A DNA stretch of 64,000 nt from Nitratifractor salsuginis DSM 16511 (GCF_000186245.1 NC_014935.1:186001-250000); one strand, 5' to 3'; positions 24,817 through 33,300 are shown, numbered from the stretch's first letter. Notes: generated by a model not told the origin, from the letters alone. Program-made: numbers and translations.

Positions 24817-24990
24817 ATAAAGAAATGGAGAATGGGAAATTGAGAATGGAGAATTCTTTTCCATTCCTCGATGATAATAACAGGAGCGTCTCTTTTTGTC
24901 AAGGGAGGTAGGTTGCAATTTGGAATGAGAAATATAGAAGATAGAAATGAGAAATTTTGGTATGCGCTGCTTTGCAGCGCTTTTTCTTAG
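24817..24990. repeat. Heptad-repeat island 4 with 7-3-7 hairpin
   Basis: Repeats of the type GAGAATG/GAAATTG lie at 24826-24856, directly at the tmRNA 5' end. Repeats of AGAAATGAGAAAT type lie at 24925-24956. Then TTTTGGTAT precedes the hairpin GCGCTGC-TTT-GCAGCGC (24964-24980), followed by TTTTT. It separates ssrA from the lysE-type gene. Confidence 0.8.
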
Positions 24991-24996
24991 CACGGA

Positions 24997-25593
24997 TCAT
25001 AAAATTTTGACGAGCATTCCGATGGCGAAGAAGGTGAGGATGGTGGCGCTGGCGATGGAGAAGAGGGTGGCGATCTTTTGGCTGAAGAGGTGTTTGCTCT
25101 TGTGGATCGCCAGGGGCATGAGGGTGATCCAGAGCACGATGGCGCTGAAAAGTCCCGCGACGGTGGCGATAGGGTCGAGCTTTTTGGCGGCGATGTAGGT
25201 GGAGACGCTGAGCCAGAAGATGACGGTGTAGGGGTTGAGCAGGGTCAGCGTGTAGCCTTTAAGCCAACTTTTGAAAAGGGAGATCTCCCTCACTTGCTGG
25301 AGATGGACCGGTTCGTTGCGCCCTTTGAAAATGAGCCAGGCTAGATAGAGCAAAAAGCCCGATCCGGCGAGCCCCATCGCGAGGGTGATAGCGGGATTCT
25401 CCATAAAGTGGAAGAGTCCGAAGAGGATCAAAACGAGGTAGCTGATGTCGGCGCTCATCGCCCCCGCCCCCAGGGTGACCGCCGAACCGTAGTGGCGCAG
25501 GGCGCTGCTCATGATCAGCACATTGATGGGTCCCAGAGGTACGGCGGCGCCCAGGCCGAGGAGGAAACCTTCGAGAAAGGATTGGAGGATCAT
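24997..25593 (-). CDS. LysE/RhtB-family exporter
   Basis: A 198-residue membrane protein with about six helices. The N-terminal GLGAAVPLGPINVLIMSSAL is the family signature, followed by the GAGAMSADISYLVL motif and TLLNPYTVIFWLSV. The family exports amino acids or their analogues. It overlaps lgt by four bases and is the last gene of tsaD-lgt-lysE. Substrate unknown. Confidence 0.88.
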   Translation of the reverse strand: MILQSFLEGFLLGLGAAVPLGPINVLIMSSALRHYGSAVTLGAGAMSADISYLVLILFGLFHFMENPAITLAMGLAGSGFLLYLAWLIFKGRNEPVHLQQVREISLFKSWLKGYTLTLLNPYTVIFWLSVSTYIAAKKLDPIATVAGLFSAIVLWITLMPLAIHKSKHLFSQKIATLFSIASATILTFFAIGMLVKIL

Positions 25594-26390
25594 TCCCGGC
25601 TCTTACGGTAATTTTGGTAGCCCCAGAGGAGCACCGCCACTCCTAGGAGGATAAAAGGCAGTGAGAGCCACTGGCCCATCAGTAGCGCTCCGGTGGCATA
25701 GTCGGCCTGGCGCATTTTGAAGACCTCCAGCACGAAGCGGAGGGAGAAGCCCAAAATCAGGGCGATACCGGGGTAGAGCCAGGTGAACTTTTCCGGATCC
25801 CAGCGGCGGTAGAGCCAGCAGCCGATGCCGAAGATGGCGAAGTAGCCCAGAGCCTCATAGAGCATCACCGGATGACGGGGGTGCTGGTCGTAGCGTTCGA
25901 AAACGACAGCCCAGGGGAGCGAAGCGGCCCGTCCCAGGATCTCGGAGTTGAAAAAGTTGCCGATGCGGATGAAGCCCGCCAGCAAAAAGAGGGGCACTGC
26001 CAGGCGGGCGAAGAGCCAGAGGAAGGGCAAGCGGTATTTGCGGCAGTAGAGCCAAAGAGCGAGGATGGCCCCCAATACCCCGCCGTGGCTGGCCAGGCCC
26101 CCTTTCCAGACAGCCAGGATCTCCAGAGGATGACTCAGGTAATAGTCGGGCTCGTAGATGAGGCAGTGGGCGAGTCGGGCGCCTACGACGATCCCCACGA
26201 TCAGATAGACCAAGAGGGGGTCGAGCAGCTCCGGGTCTTTCCCCTCACGCTTGAAGATACGCTGCATCACCTGGAAACCCAGCAGAAGGCCCGCCACAAA
26301 GAGCAGGCCGTACCAATGAAGCTGCAAAGGCCCCAAATGGAGCAGGATCGGATCGGTATTCCAGTGCAGATAGGCAGTCGTATCGGTCAC
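25590..26390 (-). CDS. lgt: Prolipoprotein diacylglyceryl transferase
   Basis: A 266-residue inner-membrane enzyme that adds diacylglycerol to the lipobox cysteine of prolipoproteins. The Lgt signature is visible in GNFFNSEILGR, with the catalytic-loop regions GARLAHCLIYEP and GGLASHGGVLGAIL. The N-terminus (LGPLQLHWYGLLFVAG) is typical. It overlaps both neighbours by four bases. Several lipoproteins in this window are its expected substrates. Confidence 0.94.
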   Translation of the reverse strand: MTDTTAYLHWNTDPILLHLGPLQLHWYGLLFVAGLLLGFQVMQRIFKREGKDPELLDPLLVYLIVGIVVGARLAHCLIYEPDYYLSHPLEILAVWKGGLASHGGVLGAILALWLYCRKYRLPFLWLFARLAVPLFLLAGFIRIGNFFNSEILGRAASLPWAVVFERYDQHPRHPVMLYEALGYFAIFGIGCWLYRRWDPEKFTWLYPGIALILGFSLRFVLEVFKMRQADYATGALLMGQWLSLPFILLGVAVLLWGYQNYRKSRE

Positions 26391-27400
26391 AGTTTCATTC
26401 CCGCTTTGAGTTTGCGGCTGGGGTTGACCCGCAGATCCTCGGGGGCGACGGTGAGCCCGGCGGCCAGGGCATCGAGGCCGTAGCGGCCGATCATGGCAGC
26501 ATTGTCGGAGCAGAACTCCAAAGGCGCGGTGTGAATGCGCTTACCGTATTGGGCGCAGAGGGCTTCTACGGCTCCCCGGATGGCCAGATTGGCACTGGCC
26601 CCGCCCACGAGGGCGACATCGGGGATCGCTTCTTTGGCGAGGAGTTTGCGGCTCTTTTGGATGAGGTGGGCGATAAGGGCCTTTTGGAAGGAGGCGGCCA
26701 AATCCCTACGGTCCTGTTCGCTCATCCCTTCGGGACCTCCGAGCTCCTGGATCACCAGGCGGACGGCGTTTTTGAGTCCCGAGAGGCTGAAGGCGATCAG
26801 CGGGGAGTTGCGCAGGGGTACGGGGAGCTCGAATCGGTTTTCGTCGCCCTCACGCGCCAGCGCTTCGATGATGGGGCCTCCGGGATAGCCCAGGCCCATC
26901 ATTTTGGCCACCTTGTCGTAGCTCTCTCCCACACTGTCATCCAGGCTCGTCGCCAGGATCTCCATATCCTCGAGCCCCTTGACCCGCAGGATCATCGTAT
27001 GTCCGCCGCTGACGAGGATCACGATCATCGGGAGCCGGGTGGGCTTTTCGATGAAGAGGGAGTAGATGTGCCCCTTGAGGTGATGGACCGGAACGAGGGG
27101 GAGTTTTTGGAAGGCGGCGAAGGCTTTGGCCATCATCACCCCTTCGTTGAGTGTGACCGCCAGACCCGGTTCGTTGGTGACGGCAACGGCTTTAATGTCA
27201 TTGAAATAGGGCCGGGCGCTTTCGAGGAGCCGGGGCAGGTCCACGGCGTGCAGACGGCTCGCCAGCTCAGGGACCACCCCGCCGTATCGGGCGTGTTCGG
27301 CCTCCTGGGAAATCTTTTTGTGCAGGACCAGCCGGCGGCTCTCGATCTCGGTCAGGGCGATGGAGCTGTCGTCGCAGCTCGATTCGATACTCAGGAGCAT
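26387..27400 (-). CDS. tsaD: tRNA threonylcarbamoyladenosine synthase subunit TsaD
   Basis: A 337-residue ASKHA-fold enzyme. It transfers the threonylcarbamoyl group to A37 of ANN-reading tRNAs together with TsaB/TsaE. The metal-binding HHLKGHIYSLF (HxxxH), the VSGGHTMIL loop, GYPGGPIIEALA and LVGGASANLAIRG are present. It heads an operon with lgt and the exporter. The start codon and Shine-Dalgarno sequence are inside a perfect 14-bp inverted repeat (27385-27418), in which the AGGAG pairs with codons 2-3. Translation control by structure is likely. Confidence 0.95.
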   Translation of the reverse strand: MLLSIESSCDDSSIALTEIESRRLVLHKKISQEAEHARYGGVVPELASRLHAVDLPRLLESARPYFNDIKAVAVTNEPGLAVTLNEGVMMAKAFAAFQKLPLVPVHHLKGHIYSLFIEKPTRLPMIVILVSGGHTMILRVKGLEDMEILATSLDDSVGESYDKVAKMMGLGYPGGPIIEALAREGDENRFELPVPLRNSPLIAFSLSGLKNAVRLVIQELGGPEGMSEQDRRDLAASFQKALIAHLIQKSRKLLAKEAIPDVALVGGASANLAIRGAVEALCAQYGKRIHTAPLEFCSDNAAMIGRYGLDALAAGLTVAPEDLRVNPSRKLKAGMKL

Positions 27401-27418
27401 ATTGGCTCCTGAGTATCG
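27385..27418. repeat. Perfect 14-bp inverted repeat over the tsaD start
   Basis: CGATACTCAGGAGC (27385-27398), loop 27399-27404, GCTCCTGAGTATCG (27405-27418). In the mRNA the upstream arm contains AGGAG and pairs with codons 2-5 of tsaD, leaving AUG in the loop region. Confidence 0.85.
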
Positions 27419-27540
27419 GGTGAATGGTGAATGGTGAATAGTGAATGGTTATGGTTTGCGTTGCCTTGCAACGCCCTTTTTTTAAATCCGTCGCCGGAGG
27501 CGACCCCTAAATTCCTCATTCCTCATTCCTCATTCTTAAT
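27419..27540. repeat. Heptad-repeat island 5 with two hairpins
   Basis: GGTGAAT units (27419-27449) are followed by the hairpin GCGTTGC-CTT-GCAACGC (27458-27474) and a T-run. Then comes GTCGCC-GGA-GGCGAC (27490-27504) and ATTCCTC units (27511-27540). The last units encode the C-terminus (KNEE) of the hydrolase gene that ends at 27523. Confidence 0.82.
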
Positions 27541-28059
27541 TTGTTCTAATATCCAGGCCCATTCGCCGTAGCCGCTTTCGGCGTTGATGTGTCCGGCGCC
27601 GGGCAGGACGGTCAGGGGGATGGCGTAATGCTCGGCGATCTGCTCGGCCTCTTCGACGGTGATGTAGGGGTCGTTGTCGCTGACGATGAGCTGGATCTCT
27701 TTGGCGTAGAGCTGTTCAGGCAGGGGGCAGGGGTAGAAGGTGCTGATGGTCTCCAGCCGGGTATTGAGGCTGGGCATCGCCACGAGGAAGAGCCGTTCGA
27801 CGGGGTAAGGAATCTCTTCGCGGTGGGCCAGGTGGAACCAGAGGGTATTGGCCAGGGAGTGGCAAACCACCGTATCGGGGCGGAAATCCTCCAGATGATG
27901 AAGCACTTCCTTCCGCCAGCGATTGAGGCGGGGGTAATGGGGATGCTGGATGAGAGGGAAGCTGACGGTGCCGTAATCTTTGGCCACCTCCGAAGCGAGC
28001 CAGGCTTGCCAATGGGGCCAGTCGGAGCCGCCCCAGCCGTGGAGTAACAGGAGCTTCAT
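27523..28059 (-). CDS. RBBP9/YdeN-type alpha/beta hydrolase
   Basis: A 178-residue serine hydrolase. LLLHGWGGSDWPHWQAWL at the N-terminus is the family opening. The nucleophile is in VVCHSLANTLWF (a GxSxG variant with Cys in place of the first Gly). The acid and His are in VSDNDPYITVEEA and LPGAGHINAESGYGEW. Substrate unknown. The last residues (KNEE) come from heptad repeats. The start codon lies in a 9-bp inverted repeat. Confidence 0.87.
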   Translation of the reverse strand: MKLLLLHGWGGSDWPHWQAWLASEVAKDYGTVSFPLIQHPHYPRLNRWRKEVLHHLEDFRPDTVVCHSLANTLWFHLAHREEIPYPVERLFLVAMPSLNTRLETISTFYPCPLPEQLYAKEIQLIVSDNDPYITVEEAEQIAEHYAIPLTVLPGAGHINAESGYGEWAWILEQIKNEE

Positions 28060-28070
28060 TGGAAGCTCCT
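28049..28070. repeat. Perfect 9-bp inverted repeat over the hydrolase start
   Basis: AGGAGCTTC (28049-28057), loop ATTG, GAAGCTCCT (28062-28070). The AGGAG on the upstream side of the mRNA pairs with codons 2-4, and the ATG sits at the loop. Confidence 0.78.
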
Positions 28071-28076
28071 CTTACT

Positions 28077-28207
28077 TAGTGAGGAGTGAGGAGTGAGGAG
28101 TGAGGAACCGAAGTGAATGAGAAAATAGAAAATAGAAATGAGAAATTTTGGTAGGCGTTGCGTTGCAACGCTTTTTTTCGTAATACGTAGCACGTGGCAC
28201 GTAGCAC
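28077..28207. repeat. Heptad-repeat island 6 with 7-3-7 hairpin
   Basis: GAGTGAG units (28077-28106) and AATGAGA/AAATAGA units (28117-28146) are followed by TTTTGGTAG and the hairpin GCGTTGC-GTT-GCAACGC (28155-28171) with a T-run. ACGTAGC/ACGTGGC units (28185-28207) close the island. It lies between the dxr stop and the hydrolase start. Confidence 0.85.
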
Positions 28208-28215
28208 AAACAATT

Positions 28216-29286
28216 TTAAAGACCATAACAATACTCCCTGACTTTCCGGTCCAGCGCGAAGACCTCTTCCAGAGTCTTTGGCTCTTCCTCTTCGAAACAG
28301 TGGAAAGTGTCGACGATCCGGTCCACCATCACGCCGAAGGGGTAATCCCCCCGGCGGAAGCCTTCCATCGCGGCTTCGTTGGCGGCGTTGAGGACGACGC
28401 CGAGTTTCGGCTGGGCCAAAAGGGGCTCTTTGAGCTGCCAGAGGGGGTAGCGTTCAGTGTCGATCGCTTCGAAGGCGATGGGGCCGATGCCCAGCAGGTC
28501 TACCGGCTCCAAAATCGGCTCTTTCATGGGGCACTCCAGGGCGTAAGCGATGGGGAGCTTCATATCCACACCGGCCAGGTGGGCGGTGGTGGAGCCGTCG
28601 GCGAATTCGACGAGGGCGTGAACGATGGAGCGGCGCTCGATGAGGGCGTCGACGGCGCTGTTGTCGAAGAGCCAGCGGGCTTCGAGAAGTTCGAAGAGTT
28701 TGTTGGCCATCGAGGCGCTGTCGATGGTGATCTTGTCGCCCATGGACCAGTTGGGGTGCTTCAGCGCGTCGGCGAAGGCGGCCCGGCGGATCGCTTCGGG
28801 TTCCCAGTCGCGAAAGGCGCCCCCGCTGGCGGTGAGGAGGAGGCGCCTCACACTCCGGCTGTTTTGGAGATACCAGAGGCCGAAGTGCTCCGAATCGATG
28901 GGGAAGATCCGGCTGCGGTCGAGAAAGGCGCCGGCGATGACCAGGGATTCCTTGTTGGCCAGGGCCAACTCGCGCCCCAGCTCCTGGGCCTTGAGGGTGG
29001 GGCGCAGACCCGCGGTGCCTACCAGGGCGTTGACTACCTTGGGTGAAGCGCTCTCTTCGAGCAGACGCAGGATTCCTTCCTGACCTCCGTAGACCCTTGG
29101 ATGGCGGACCTCTTCGATTCGCGCCGGATCGGCGATGGCCACCAGCTCGGGCTGAAATTCGTCGATCTGCTCTTGCAGCAGCTCCAGATTGTTCCCCGCC
29201 ACCAGCGCCTCTACCGGCAGATGGAAACGGCGGCAGATCTCGAGGGTGTTGACGCCGATGGAGCCGGTGGAACCTAGCAGGACCAT
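28216..29286 (-). CDS. dxr: 1-deoxy-D-xylulose 5-phosphate reductoisomerase
   Basis: A 356-residue enzyme of the MEP isoprenoid pathway. The NADPH-binding start LLGSTGSIGVNTLEI, the metal and substrate loop PIDSEHFGLWYLQ, LTASGGAF, and the HPNWSMGDKITIDSASMANK motif are all present. It is somewhat shorter than the E. coli enzyme, as in other Campylobacterota. It follows cdsA across a heptad island. The start codon is in the stem of a 10-bp hairpin whose loop holds the AAAGG ribosome site. Confidence 0.95.
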   Translation of the reverse strand: MVLLGSTGSIGVNTLEICRRFHLPVEALVAGNNLELLQEQIDEFQPELVAIADPARIEEVRHPRVYGGQEGILRLLEESASPKVVNALVGTAGLRPTLKAQELGRELALANKESLVIAGAFLDRSRIFPIDSEHFGLWYLQNSRSVRRLLLTASGGAFRDWEPEAIRRAAFADALKHPNWSMGDKITIDSASMANKLFELLEARWLFDNSAVDALIERRSIVHALVEFADGSTTAHLAGVDMKLPIAYALECPMKEPILEPVDLLGIGPIAFEAIDTERYPLWQLKEPLLAQPKLGVVLNAANEAAMEGFRRGDYPFGVMVDRIVDTFHCFEEEEPKTLEEVFALDRKVREYCYGL

Positions 29287-29310
29287 AAAAATCCTTTGGA
29301 ATTTTTATGG
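29283..29310. repeat. Perfect 10-bp hairpin over the dxr start, SD in the loop
   Basis: CCATAAAAAT (29283-29292), loop of eight bases, ATTTTTATGG (29301-29310). On the minus strand the loop reads TCCAAAGG, so the ribosome site is exposed while the ATG is paired. Confidence 0.82.
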
Positions 29311-29313
29311 CCC

Positions 29314-29408
29314 AGAATTGAGAATTGAGAATTGAGAATTGAGAATAAACAGGGGGTATCTCTTTCGGACTTAAAAAAATTCTCCATTCTCCATTCTCCA
29401 TTCTCCAT
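29314..29408. repeat. Heptad-repeat island 7 (GAATTGA and ATTCTCC units)
   Basis: Four to five GAATTGA units (29314-29346) and four ATTCTCC units (29379-29408). They are in opposite sense and could pair across the 30-base gap. The island separates cdsA from dxr. Confidence 0.82.
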
Positions 29409-29413
29409 CATTT

Positions 29414-30175
29414 TCACGCTCCCGTCATTTTCAGCAGAATATAGAGGGCAATCGAGGCGAAGAGGTAGCCGTCGATCCGGTCGAGGATGCCGCCGTGGCC
29501 GGGGAGGATATCGCCGCTGTCCTTGACGCTGGCTTCCCGTTTGAGGTAGCTTTCAAAAAGGTCACCGAAGACCGAGGCGGTGGCGGTGAGCAGGGCGATG
29601 AGGATCGCGGAGAGGAGGATCCCTTTGTGGCCCATCATCAGCAGCGCCCCGCCCAGGGTACCCGCGGCGATGCCGCCGAAGACCCCCTCCAGAGTCTTTT
29701 TGGGCGAAGTGGGGGAGAAGGGGGTTTTGCCCAGTTTTCGGCCAGTGTAGTAGGCTCCCACGTCGGTCAGGGCGACGATGATGAGGATCCAGAACAGAGA
29801 GATCATTCCGAAGTCACGGTAGAGCATCCAGAGAAAGAGCATCCCCGCCGTCGGATAGAGCAGGGGGAAGAAGGCGCGGATCTCCAGCCGTTTGTTGTAG
29901 GCTAAAAGGCTGCCGAAGATCGCCGCGGCGCCGAAGATGAGGTCAGTGGGATGGGGGTAGAAAAGGCCCAGGAGCCAGAGTCCGCCGGCGTAGAGATAGA
30001 GGGTGCTCTCCGCCGTGCGGAAAAGGCGCATCGCCTCGGGGAGGGCCAAAGCATAGACGACTCCCAGGAAAAGCCAGGTAAGGAACGTATTGTCGATGAA
30101 TCCGACCAGGGCGATCAGCCCCAGGAGGATGAGGGCGGTCTTCCAGCGTTGGGAGTGTTCGTCGGGTGCAGCCAT
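29414..30175 (-). CDS. cdsA: Phosphatidate cytidylyltransferase
   Basis: A 253-residue inner-membrane enzyme that makes CDP-diacylglycerol. The C-terminal family signature KDSGDILPGHGGILDRIDGY is complete, preceded by several hydrophobic helices and TDVGAYYTGRKLGKTPF with SPKKTLEG. The ATG at 30175 is chosen because the longer frame overlaps nhaA on the other strand. A TATAAT lies 30 bases upstream. dxr follows after a heptad island. Confidence 0.92.
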   Translation of the reverse strand: MAAPDEHSQRWKTALILLGLIALVGFIDNTFLTWLFLGVVYALALPEAMRLFRTAESTLYLYAGGLWLLGLFYPHPTDLIFGAAAIFGSLLAYNKRLEIRAFFPLLYPTAGMLFLWMLYRDFGMISLFWILIIVALTDVGAYYTGRKLGKTPFSPTSPKKTLEGVFGGIAAGTLGGALLMMGHKGILLSAILIALLTATASVFGDLFESYLKREASVKDSGDILPGHGGILDRIDGYLFASIALYILLKMTGA

Positions 30176-30205
30176 AGATATCTCGCTTTTGGGTAATATG
30201 ACGCA

Positions 30206-30211
30206 ATTATA
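30206..30211 (-). promoter_or_regulatory. -10 box of cdsA
   Basis: TATAAT on the minus strand, in the divergent gap with nhaA. Confidence 0.5.
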
Positions 30212-30250
30212 TCCAAGCCGAGAATAATTCGGCCCGTGGGAGTGATAGCG

Positions 30251-31420
30251 ATGATTCAAAACAATCTGCTGGCCTTTTTCCGCAAAGAGTCTTCGACCGG
30301 AATTCTGCTGATGCTGATGACCCTGGCGGCGATGGCTGTGGCCAACTCCCCCTTCAAATCCTATTACGACGCTTTCCTCAATATCCCGGTGGCGGTGGTG
30401 ATCGGGCATCTGAGCATCGCCAAGCCTCTGCTGCTCTGGATCAACGACGGGCTGATGGCAATCTTCTTCTTTATGGTGGGATTGGAGATCAAGCGGGAGC
30501 TCCTCGACGGAGAGCTCAAAGACCCCAGAAAGGTGGCGGTCCCCGCCCTGGCGGCTGTGGGCGGGATGCTGATGCCGGCGCTCTTCTATTCCCTCTTCAA
30601 CTGGGGGAACGAAGCGGCGATGAAGGGCTGGGCGATCCCTTCGGCCACCGACATCGCCTTTGCCCTGGGGATCCTCTCGCTCCTGGGCAAGCGGGTGCCG
30701 GCGACGCTGAAACTTTTTCTCCTCACATTGGCGATCATCGACGACTTGGGGGCGATCGTCATCATCGCCCTCTTCTACACATCGGGACTCTCCTATCTGG
30801 CCCTGGGGGTGGTGGGGCTTACCATCGCGATTTTATGGTGGATGAACCGGCGGGGGGTGACCAACAACGCCGCCTATGTGCTCATCGGGATCGTGATGTG
30901 GACAGCGACCCTCAAGTCGGGAGTTCACGCGACCCTGGCCGGAGTGATCCTGGGGCTTTTTATCCCTTTCAAGAACAATCGCAAAAGCTTTGAAGCCCTG
31001 GAACATTCTCTGCACGTTCCGGTCAACCACGTGATCCTGCCTCTCTTCGCCTTTGTCAATACGGGGATCGATTTCGCCGGCATCGCCCTCAGGGATTTTG
31101 TCGACAGTGTCACTCTGGGGATTATCAGCGGGCTTTTCCTGGGAAAGCAGATCGGAATTTTCCTCTTCAGCTGGCTGGCGATCCGACTGGGGTTGGGGCG
31201 GCTGCCCGAGGATGTGGATTGGAAAATGCTCTACGGCGTGGCGATCCTGGGAGGGATCGGGTTTACGATGAGCCTTTTCATCGGATCTCTGGCCTTTGAG
31301 TGTTCGAAAGATGCCTGTCCCGATCTCGCTGATGAGCGGCTGGGGATCCTGCTGGGGTCGCTATTTTCGGGGATCGTAGGATACTTCTATCTGCGGACTG
31401 TAAGCGGAAAGAAGTCGTGA
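30251..31420 (+). CDS. nhaA: Na+/H+ antiporter NhaA
   Basis: A 389-residue, 12-helix antiporter. Recognised parts are FRKESSTGILLMLMTLAAM, the VGLEIKRELLDGEL motif, PSATDIAFALGIL and the two adjacent Asp residues in AIIDDLGAI, which are essential for ion transport. The ATG at 30251 is preferred over a GTG at 30236 because GGGAG lies eight bases upstream. The next gene overlaps its stop (GTGA). Confidence 0.95.
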   Translation: MIQNNLLAFFRKESSTGILLMLMTLAAMAVANSPFKSYYDAFLNIPVAVVIGHLSIAKPLLLWINDGLMAIFFFMVGLEIKRELLDGELKDPRKVAVPALAAVGGMLMPALFYSLFNWGNEAAMKGWAIPSATDIAFALGILSLLGKRVPATLKLFLLTLAIIDDLGAIVIIALFYTSGLSYLALGVVGLTIAILWWMNRRGVTNNAAYVLIGIVMWTATLKSGVHATLAGVILGLFIPFKNNRKSFEALEHSLHVPVNHVILPLFAFVNTGIDFAGIALRDFVDSVTLGIISGLFLGKQIGIFLFSWLAIRLGLGRLPEDVDWKMLYGVAILGGIGFTMSLFIGSLAFECSKDACPDLADERLGILLGSLFSGIVGYFYLRTVSGKKS

Positions 31421-31767
31421 AACGGCTCAATGATAAGTATCTGCGATGGCTGGTGACGACTTATCGGGTGCAGGCGATACTGGGGGTTTTCCCGACGCTT
31501 TTCGGGACGATTCTTGTCGCGGTTATGAGTACCGACGCTCCGGGCTCCGGGACAGGCTCGGCCATTCTCGGCGGGCTTTTTGCCTTTTTCCTTTTAGGGT
31601 TTCTGACGATCTTCGTCCCTCTTCTGGCGGCAGAGGAGCTGGAGCATTATCCCAAACGCAGTCGGCTCTTTTTCAATCTCTTCAATCTGTTGCTTATTTT
31701 TTTTCTCTTTTGGCCTCTGGCTTTGTGGGAAGCCTATGCCCTCTATCGTACTTTTCAGGAAAAATGA
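31417..31767 (+). CDS. Small multi-span membrane protein (116 aa)
   Basis: Starts with GTG overlapping the nhaA stop. It has three membrane segments (AILGVFPTLFGTILVAVM; ILGGLFAFFLLGFLTIFVPLL; LFNLLLIFFLFWPLALW) and a conserved-looking AAEELEHYPKR loop. No family recognised. Coupling to nhaA suggests a related membrane role, but this is inference. Confidence 0.65.
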   Translation: MKRLNDKYLRWLVTTYRVQAILGVFPTLFGTILVAVMSTDAPGSGTGSAILGGLFAFFLLGFLTIFVPLLAAEELEHYPKRSRLFFNLFNLLLIFFLFWPLALWEAYALYRTFQEK

Positions 31768-31770
31768 GCC

Positions 31771-33117
31771 CTATTCCCGGATCTCTACGCCCTCTTTGAG
31801 GACGGGGATCGTTTTGTATTTGTCGTATTCGACGCTGCTGCCCTCCTGGATCTTGACGAATTTTCTGCGAGTGTAGTCCACAGCGTAGTTGCCGGGGTTG
31901 GGGGTGGTGAAATCCACGCAGAGTTTGGCGGCGGAATGCAGCACCGATTCGGGGAGGTTCTGCTTGTCGGTGCGGATGATGACGTGGCTGCCGGGCAGGT
32001 CGCGCACGTGCATCCAGAGGTCGTTGGAGCGGGCCAGCTCCAGGAGCTTCTGGTTCTCCCGGGCGTTGCGGCCCACATAGACCTTGTAGCCTTCGATCCA
32101 GTAGAGTTCTCCGTCGCGCAGTTTCTCCTTTTTGCGGCGGGCACGGCCCTGTTTGGGGACCAGCAGTTCCAGCTCGTAGGGTTCTTTGGCTTCATCGATC
32201 GCCTGGAGGATATTATCGTAGAAGCGCAGTTTCCCCTCCAGGTTCTCCCGCTCCAGATGGATATGTTCCGCTTTGGTGCGGGCGCGGCGGGCTTTATTGA
32301 AATAGTATTCTCCCAGGCGGTTGCGGGCGACCCCTTCGGGTAGAGGGATCGTGACGGGATTCCCGTCGAAATCGTAGGTTTTTAATTCCCGGTCGTAGGG
32401 GCGGATGGTGTGGAGATTGGCCAGGATGATATTGCCCATTTTCTCGAACTCATCTGCCTCTTTTTTCAGGCTCTCCTCGTCGGGGAGTTGATGAAGGAGT
32501 CGGAGGGTTTTGTTCCGTTTCTTTTCGATCTGCTGGCGTTTTTGCTTTCGCAGGACCTTCAGCTGCTCTTCGGTGAGTCGCCGGTAATTCTCCCGCAGCC
32601 AGGCGATGAGATCTTCATCGAAGGCAGGTTCTTCTTTCGAGGTGGGGCGGGGCGGCAGCGGGGCTAGCTCGACGCCGGGTTTGACCACCCGGTAGGATTG
32701 GGCGGCGTCGATATGGTGGAGGGCTTCCAGGACCACTCCGTGTTCGTCGAGGAGGATGGCATTGCTGTGCCGTCCGGTGAATTCCAGCTGCAGGATTACC
32801 TGCCGGCTCTTGTAATGGCTGCGGGGCTGAACGGTGATGCGCAAGATCCGCTCCCCTTTTGGCACATCGGCCGAGAGGATTCGGCTCTGGGAGAGGAGCT
32901 GATGGAGCAGGGTATCGAAGGGGGCGTTGTAATCCTGGGCCGGGCGGCGGGAAGGCCCCAGATAGACGGTGGAGCGCCCCCGGGTCATATCGAAAAAGAG
33001 GCTCTCCTTCTCTCCCAGGTTGAGCTCGATGGTGTTATTACTGCTGCGCCGGGCTTTTTTGATGTGGTGATGGCGGTTGAGGTATTGGGCGATCGCTTTG
33101 AGTTGGGCGTGTGTCAT
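31771..33117 (-). CDS. NFACT-family protein (RqcH-like)
   Basis: A 448-residue protein. The N-terminal NFACT-N part has RSTVYLGPSRRPAQDYNAPF and TGRHSNAILLDEHGVVLEA. The middle is a coiled coil (about 190-310), and the C-terminal NFACT-R domain has YWIEGYKVYVGRNARENQKL, then LWMHVRDLPGSHVIIRT and YTRRKFVKI. In bacteria such proteins bind obstructed 50S subunits and direct alanine tailing. Some were annotated as fibronectin-binding proteins. It complements the tmRNA gene in this window. Confidence 0.88.
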   Translation of the reverse strand: MTHAQLKAIAQYLNRHHHIKKARRSSNNTIELNLGEKESLFFDMTRGRSTVYLGPSRRPAQDYNAPFDTLLHQLLSQSRILSADVPKGERILRITVQPRSHYKSRQVILQLEFTGRHSNAILLDEHGVVLEALHHIDAAQSYRVVKPGVELAPLPPRPTSKEEPAFDEDLIAWLRENYRRLTEEQLKVLRKQKRQQIEKKRNKTLRLLHQLPDEESLKKEADEFEKMGNIILANLHTIRPYDRELKTYDFDGNPVTIPLPEGVARNRLGEYYFNKARRARTKAEHIHLERENLEGKLRFYDNILQAIDEAKEPYELELLVPKQGRARRKKEKLRDGELYWIEGYKVYVGRNARENQKLLELARSNDLWMHVRDLPGSHVIIRTDKQNLPESVLHSAAKLCVDFTTPNPGNYAVDYTRRKFVKIQEGSSVEYDKYKTIPVLKEGVEIRE

Positions 33118-33136
33118 AGGGGGATTTTAGCACAGA

Positions 33137-33300
33137 AAAAGTGGGTAGTGTGTAGTGGGTAGTGCGTAGAGAAGAGTAAAAAATTTGGGTTCACGTTTAC
33201 TTGATAATGTTTTTTTCAGCAAATTTGTCAAAAAGCTTTTTCACTTGACAAGATTGACACCTTGTGTCAAACAACCCACAACCCACTACCCACTCGAAAG
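33137..33300. repeat. Heptad-repeat island 8 with 7-3-7 hairpin
   Basis: GTGGGTA/GTGTGTA units (33141-33172) and CCCACAA/CCCACTA units (33269-33297) are inverted relative to each other. Between them are TTGTCAA (33225) and TTGACAA arms and a perfect hairpin TTGACAC-CTT-GTGTCAA (33254-33270). The leuC -10 box follows directly, so the right cluster occupies the -35 region. Confidence 0.72.

Noticed and set aside
24964-24990. Hairpin plus T-run as a simple intrinsic terminator
   Set aside because: The T-run faces away from the lysE-type gene that ends there, and the same unit occurs inside a coding gene and in reversed orientation at 48335.
28454-29401. A 315-codon minus-strand frame overlapping dxr
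   Set aside because: Arg/Pro-rich translation in another frame of dxr, with no homology.
31771-33117. NFACT protein as a fibronectin-binding adhesin
   Set aside because: No signal peptide; the domain order fits the ribosome quality-control role.
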